DNA of 64,000 nt. Origin: Streptomyces malachitofuscus (GTDB lineage: Bacteria > Actinomycetota > Actinomycetes > Streptomycetales > Streptomycetaceae). A program made the translations under genes and the position numbers. The stretch spans positions 238,282 through 302,281 of the forward strand of contig NZ_BMUF01000012.1 in the NCBI RefSeq assembly GCF_014650055.1, read 5' to 3'. The notes below the pieces were generated by a model. That model saw only the letters and a list, made by a program, of their open reading frames with translations. It ran no database searches and had not been told where the DNA came from. How positions within the stretch are numbered: the first letter of the stretch is position 1; each line of letters starts with the position of its first letter. Positions 61,639 through 64,000 of this stretch are shown here, one piece after another.

Positions 61639-62433
61639 TCAGGCCCGCTGGTACCGCGTGAACAGGAAACCGTCTTCCTCCAACATCGACTTCAGCGTGA
61701 AGCGCCGCGGAAGTGTCACTGACGGTCCACCGGCAATGCGCTGAGCGTCACCCGCGGTGAGCATCGGGGAGAGGGTGAGACAGAGCTCGTCCAGCACCCC
61801 GGCCGCCACCGTCTGGCCCAGCAGCCGCGGCCCGCCCTCGGTCAGCAGCCGGGTGTGTCCGAGGTCCGCGAGGGCCCGCACCGCCCGCGCGGGGTCCACC
61901 GCCGCCCCCTCCCCGGCGACGACCACCCGGGCGCCGGCCTTCTCGGCGGCGGCGACCCGGTCCGGGGCGGCACCGGCGCCGGTCAGGAGCAGCGTGGGCA
62001 GCAAGGGGGAGGTGAACAGCGGCAGCGAGAAGTCCAGGTCCAGGCTCGCCGTCACCACGGCGATCACGGGTGCCGGTCCCTGCCCTGCCGCCTCCCGGGC
62101 CGCGGCGAACTCGGCACGCGCGCGTGCCGGACGGTAGCCCTCCTGCCGTACGGTCTGCGCGCCGACGACCACGACGTCCGCGAGGGCCCGCAGCACACCG
62201 AAGATCCGCATGTCGGCGGGGCAGGAGATGGGCTGCGAGCGGCCGTCGTGCTGGGCGGCGCCGTCGAGGGTGGAGACCATGTTCCCGCGCAGCCACGGCT
62301 CCCGGCCGCCGGGCCCCGGCCCGGGGTAGGCGTACGCGGCGGCCAGCTCGGCGAGCGTCCACTCACGGCCGTCCACGCTGCCGGGAGCTGCTGTTTCATC
62401 GGTCACGTCGGGCTCGGGGAACAGGCGTCGCAT
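61639..62433 (-). CDS. pyrimidine reductase family protein (RibD C-terminal/DHFR-like)
   Basis: A 264-aa protein with the RibD-C (dihydrofolate-reductase-like) domain. NMVSTLDGAAQHDGRSQPIS, VVVVGAQTVRQEGYRPA, VTASLDLDFSLPLF, and LLTEGGPRLLGQTVAAGVLDELCLTLSP are family blocks. It would use NADPH to reduce a ribosyl-aminopyrimidine or similar substrate, in riboflavin or antibiotic-related pathways. No other riboflavin genes lie close, so its role is unclear. It is divergent from zapE across 37 bp. Confidence 0.88.
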   Translation of the reverse strand: MRRLFPEPDVTDETAAPGSVDGREWTLAELAAAYAYPGPGPGGREPWLRGNMVSTLDGAAQHDGRSQPISCPADMRIFGVLRALADVVVVGAQTVRQEGYRPARARAEFAAAREAAGQGPAPVIAVVTASLDLDFSLPLFTSPLLPTLLLTGAGAAPDRVAAAEKAGARVVVAGEGAAVDPARAVRALADLGHTRLLTEGGPRLLGQTVAAGVLDELCLTLSPMLTAGDAQRIAGGPSVTLPRRFTLKSMLEEDGFLFTRYQRA

Positions 62434-62470
62434 GTCACGCAGTCTTCCACGACACGTACCATGAGGGACC

Positions 62471-63562
62471 GTGTCGTCCTCCACCGCCTCCCGTCCCGGT
62501 CCGATAGCCGACGTGGCTCCGCTGTCCCTGTGCGCCCGCGAGCCGCACGTCCCCGCGGACCGGCTCGTCGCCGAGATGGTGCCGCCGCCGCGGTTCGACG
62601 CCGTGCGCTTCGACACCTACATCCCCGACCCGAACCAGCCGAGCCAGACCGAGGCCGTGCGCGTCCTGGAGGGCTTCGCGGCAGGTCTGAACGGGGCGTC
62701 GGCCGGCGACTCGGGCCGACGCAGGCTGTTCGGCTTCGGCAAGGCGCCGAAGAAGACCCCGGCCGGGCCGCGCGGCGTCTACCTCGACGGCGGCTACGGC
62801 GTCGGCAAGACGCACCTGCTGGCCTCCCTGTGGCACGCCACCCCGGCCGAACCCGCCCTCAAGGCGTTCGGCACCTTCGTGGAGCTGACCAACCTGGTGG
62901 GCGCGCTCGGCTTCCAGCAGACCGTGCAGACCCTCTCCGGGCACCGTCTGCTGTGCATCGACGAGTTCGAGCTGGACGACCCGGGTGACACCGTGCTGGT
63001 CTCCACCCTGCTCGGCAAGCTGGTCGAGGCGGGCGTCGCGCTCGCCGCCACCTCGAACACGCTCCCGGGCAAGCTCGGCGAGGGCCGCTTCGCGGCGGCG
63101 GACTTCCTGCGCGAGATCCAGGGCCTGTCCGCCCACTTCCGCGCCCTGCGCATCGACGGCGAGGACTACCGCCACCGGGGCCTCCCCGAGGCGCCGCCGC
63201 CGTACTCCGACGAGCTGGTGACCAGGACCGCGCACGCCACCGAGGGGGCCTCGCTCGACGCCTTCCCCGACCTGCTGGACCACCTGGCGAAGGTCCACCC
63301 CAGCCGCTACGGCGCCCTGACCGACGGCCTCAGCGCGGTGTGCCTCACCGGGGTGCGCCCGGTACCGGACCAGTCGACCGCCCTGCGGCTCGTCGTCCTC
63401 GCGGACCGGCTCTACGACCGCGAGGTGCCCGTCCTGGCCTCGGGCCTGCCGTTCGACCGGCTGTTCAGCGAGGAGATGCTGAAGGGCGGCTACCGCAAGA
63501 AGTACTTCCGCGCCATCTCCCGCCTCACAGCCCTGGCCCGAGACGCGAGCGCCCTCACTTAG
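62471..63562 (+). CDS. zapE: cell division protein ZapE (AFG1-like ATPase)
   Basis: A 363-aa AAA-type ATPase of the AFG1/ZapE family. Walker A GGYGVGKTHLL (about 107-117), Walker B LLCIDEFELDDPGD (about 158-171), sensor ATSNTLP, and arginine finger region SRYGALTDG are clear. ZapE modulates the Z-ring in E. coli; the role in Streptomyces is not known. GTG start at 62471. Family repeat A copy 4 follows the stop. Confidence 0.93.
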   Translation: MSSSTASRPGPIADVAPLSLCAREPHVPADRLVAEMVPPPRFDAVRFDTYIPDPNQPSQTEAVRVLEGFAAGLNGASAGDSGRRRLFGFGKAPKKTPAGPRGVYLDGGYGVGKTHLLASLWHATPAEPALKAFGTFVELTNLVGALGFQQTVQTLSGHRLLCIDEFELDDPGDTVLVSTLLGKLVEAGVALAATSNTLPGKLGEGRFAAADFLREIQGLSAHFRALRIDGEDYRHRGLPEAPPPYSDELVTRTAHATEGASLDAFPDLLDHLAKVHPSRYGALTDGLSAVCLTGVRPVPDQSTALRLVVLADRLYDREVPVLASGLPFDRLFSEEMLKGGYRKKYFRAISRLTALARDASALT

Positions 63563-63608
63563 AAACGCGAGGAACAGCACCCACCCAGGGGCGCGGGGAA
63601 CTGCGCAA

Positions 63609-63666
63609 CGGGGTCCGGGGCGGAGCCCCGGGGACGGGAAGGGAAGGGAAGGGGCGGCGGGGGCGA
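63609..63666. repeat. dispersed palindromic repeat, family A, copy 4 (end fragment)
   Basis: It has GGGGCGGAGCCCCGGGGACGG and the end block GGGGCGGCGGGGGCGA, the same right end as copies 1 and 3, but lacks the rest. It is downstream of zapE. Confidence 0.65.
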
Positions 63667-63760
63667 ACAAACCCCACCCTGGCCCCACCCGCACCACCGG
63701 GCATATGGTTGCAAAAGCAGGCAAACTCACCGCAAGAAGACCTCTGAACGGGAGGTCGTC

Positions 63761-64000
63761 ATGGTCGAGGAACTCCTCACCGCAGCCGCCGGCGCCGGCG
63801 CCGCAGCCGCCACCTACCTCCTCGCCGCCGCCCGCGTCGTCAAGCAGTACGAACGCGGCGTCGTCTTCCGCCTCGGCCGCCTCCGCGGCGACCCCCGACA
63901 GCCCGGCTTCACGCTGATCGTCCCGGTCGTGGACCGCCTGCACAAGGTCAATCTGCAGATCGTCACGATGCCGGTTCCGGCCCAGGAGGGCATCACCCGC
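63761..64000 (+). CDS. SPFH domain (slipin/stomatin-like) protein, 3' truncated by window
   Basis: 80 codons are visible. An N-terminal hydrophobic segment rich in Ala (residues 6-24) is followed by VVKQYERGVVFRLGRLRG, PGFTLIVPVVDRLHKVNLQ and MPVPAQEGITR, the start of an SPFH/Band 7 domain of the slipin type. These proteins form membrane microdomain scaffolds. The ATG at 63761 has GGGAGG 5-6 nt upstream. The preceding 60 bp are AT-richer than their surroundings and probably contain the promoter. Confidence 0.88.
   Translation, partial: MVEELLTAAAGAGAAAATYLLAAARVVKQYERGVVFRLGRLRGDPRQPGFTLIVPVVDRLHKVNLQIVTMPVPAQEGITR

Overview
The window is chromosomal DNA of a Streptomyces. GC is very high, GTG (and some TTG/CTG) starts are common, many genes overlap at their stop and start codons (ATGA/GTGA), and several families are typical of the genus: a conservon (cvnABCD), a CprB-type gamma-butyrolactone-receptor homologue, geosmin synthase, a subtilisin inhibitor, and an lrm/mgt macrolide-resistance pair. 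Gene content and order resemble, from memory, the core-chromosome region of S. coelicolor that carries mgt, treY, geosmin synthase, cprB and murC. The CprB protein differs from the S. coelicolor one, so this is another species. I saw no tRNA, rRNA, CRISPR array, prophage or intact insertion sequence.

Layout. 1-5.5 kb: the end of a sulfonate-type ABC permease, a CbiX chelatase, a DsbA-like thiol protein, a DUF1697 protein and an MMPL exporter. 5.7-8.0 kb: macrolide glycosyltransferase (mgt) and an Erm-type 23S rRNA methyltransferase (lrm), each with a visible promoter; lrm also has a leader ORF and a hairpin. 8.0-11.1 kb: a three-gene carbohydrate ABC importer. 11.2-14.3 kb: an APH-like kinase, a DEDDh exonuclease and a SAV2148-type HEPN protein. 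14.5-25.6 kb: glgX, treY and treZ (maltodextrin to trehalose), interrupted by two paralogous M14 carboxypeptidases, a subtilisin inhibitor coupled to one of them, and an FHA protein. 25.6-29.3 kb: an atypical APH-fold protein, an M24 peptidase, a metallophosphoesterase and a membrane-anchored PDZ protein. 29.3-33.4 kb: geosmin synthase, an ARMT1-like protein and cprB. 33.7-36.8 kb: a secreted S8 protease divergent from a membrane-anchored AA10 LPMO. 37.0-41.9 kb: a solute-binding lipoprotein followed by a complete conservon. 42.0-45.5 kb: an osmoprotectant ABC importer. 45.6-50.4 kb: ApbE, an FMN-binding protein and a ferric-reductase-like oxidoreductase, divergent from a two-component system. 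50.5-59.0 kb: a sugar-nucleotide epimerase, a second two-component system, a GT2/DUF2064/methyltransferase operon, a five-helix molybdenum-cofactor protein with an internal twin-arginine motif, and a polytopic membrane protein. 59.1-64.0 kb: msrB, murC, an unknown small protein, a RibD-like reductase, zapE and the start of an SPFH protein.

How the genes fit together. Trehalose synthesis (GlgX, TreY, TreZ) and the glycine-betaine-type importer are both osmotic-stress functions. The carboxypeptidases, subtilisin inhibitor and S8 protease look like parts of a developmental extracellular-protease programme. The only two in-frame TTA (bldA-dependent) codons I found by eye are one in each M14 paralogue, and the second paralogue is translationally coupled to the inhibitor. 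The best candidate for an undescribed system is the 50.5-59.0 kb block, which looks like a two-component-controlled cell-surface glycan or redox pathway. Two dispersed non-coding repeat families sit at gene 3' ends. A C-terminal remnant of a dihydrolipoamide-dehydrogenase-like gene lies between treY and the first carboxypeptidase.
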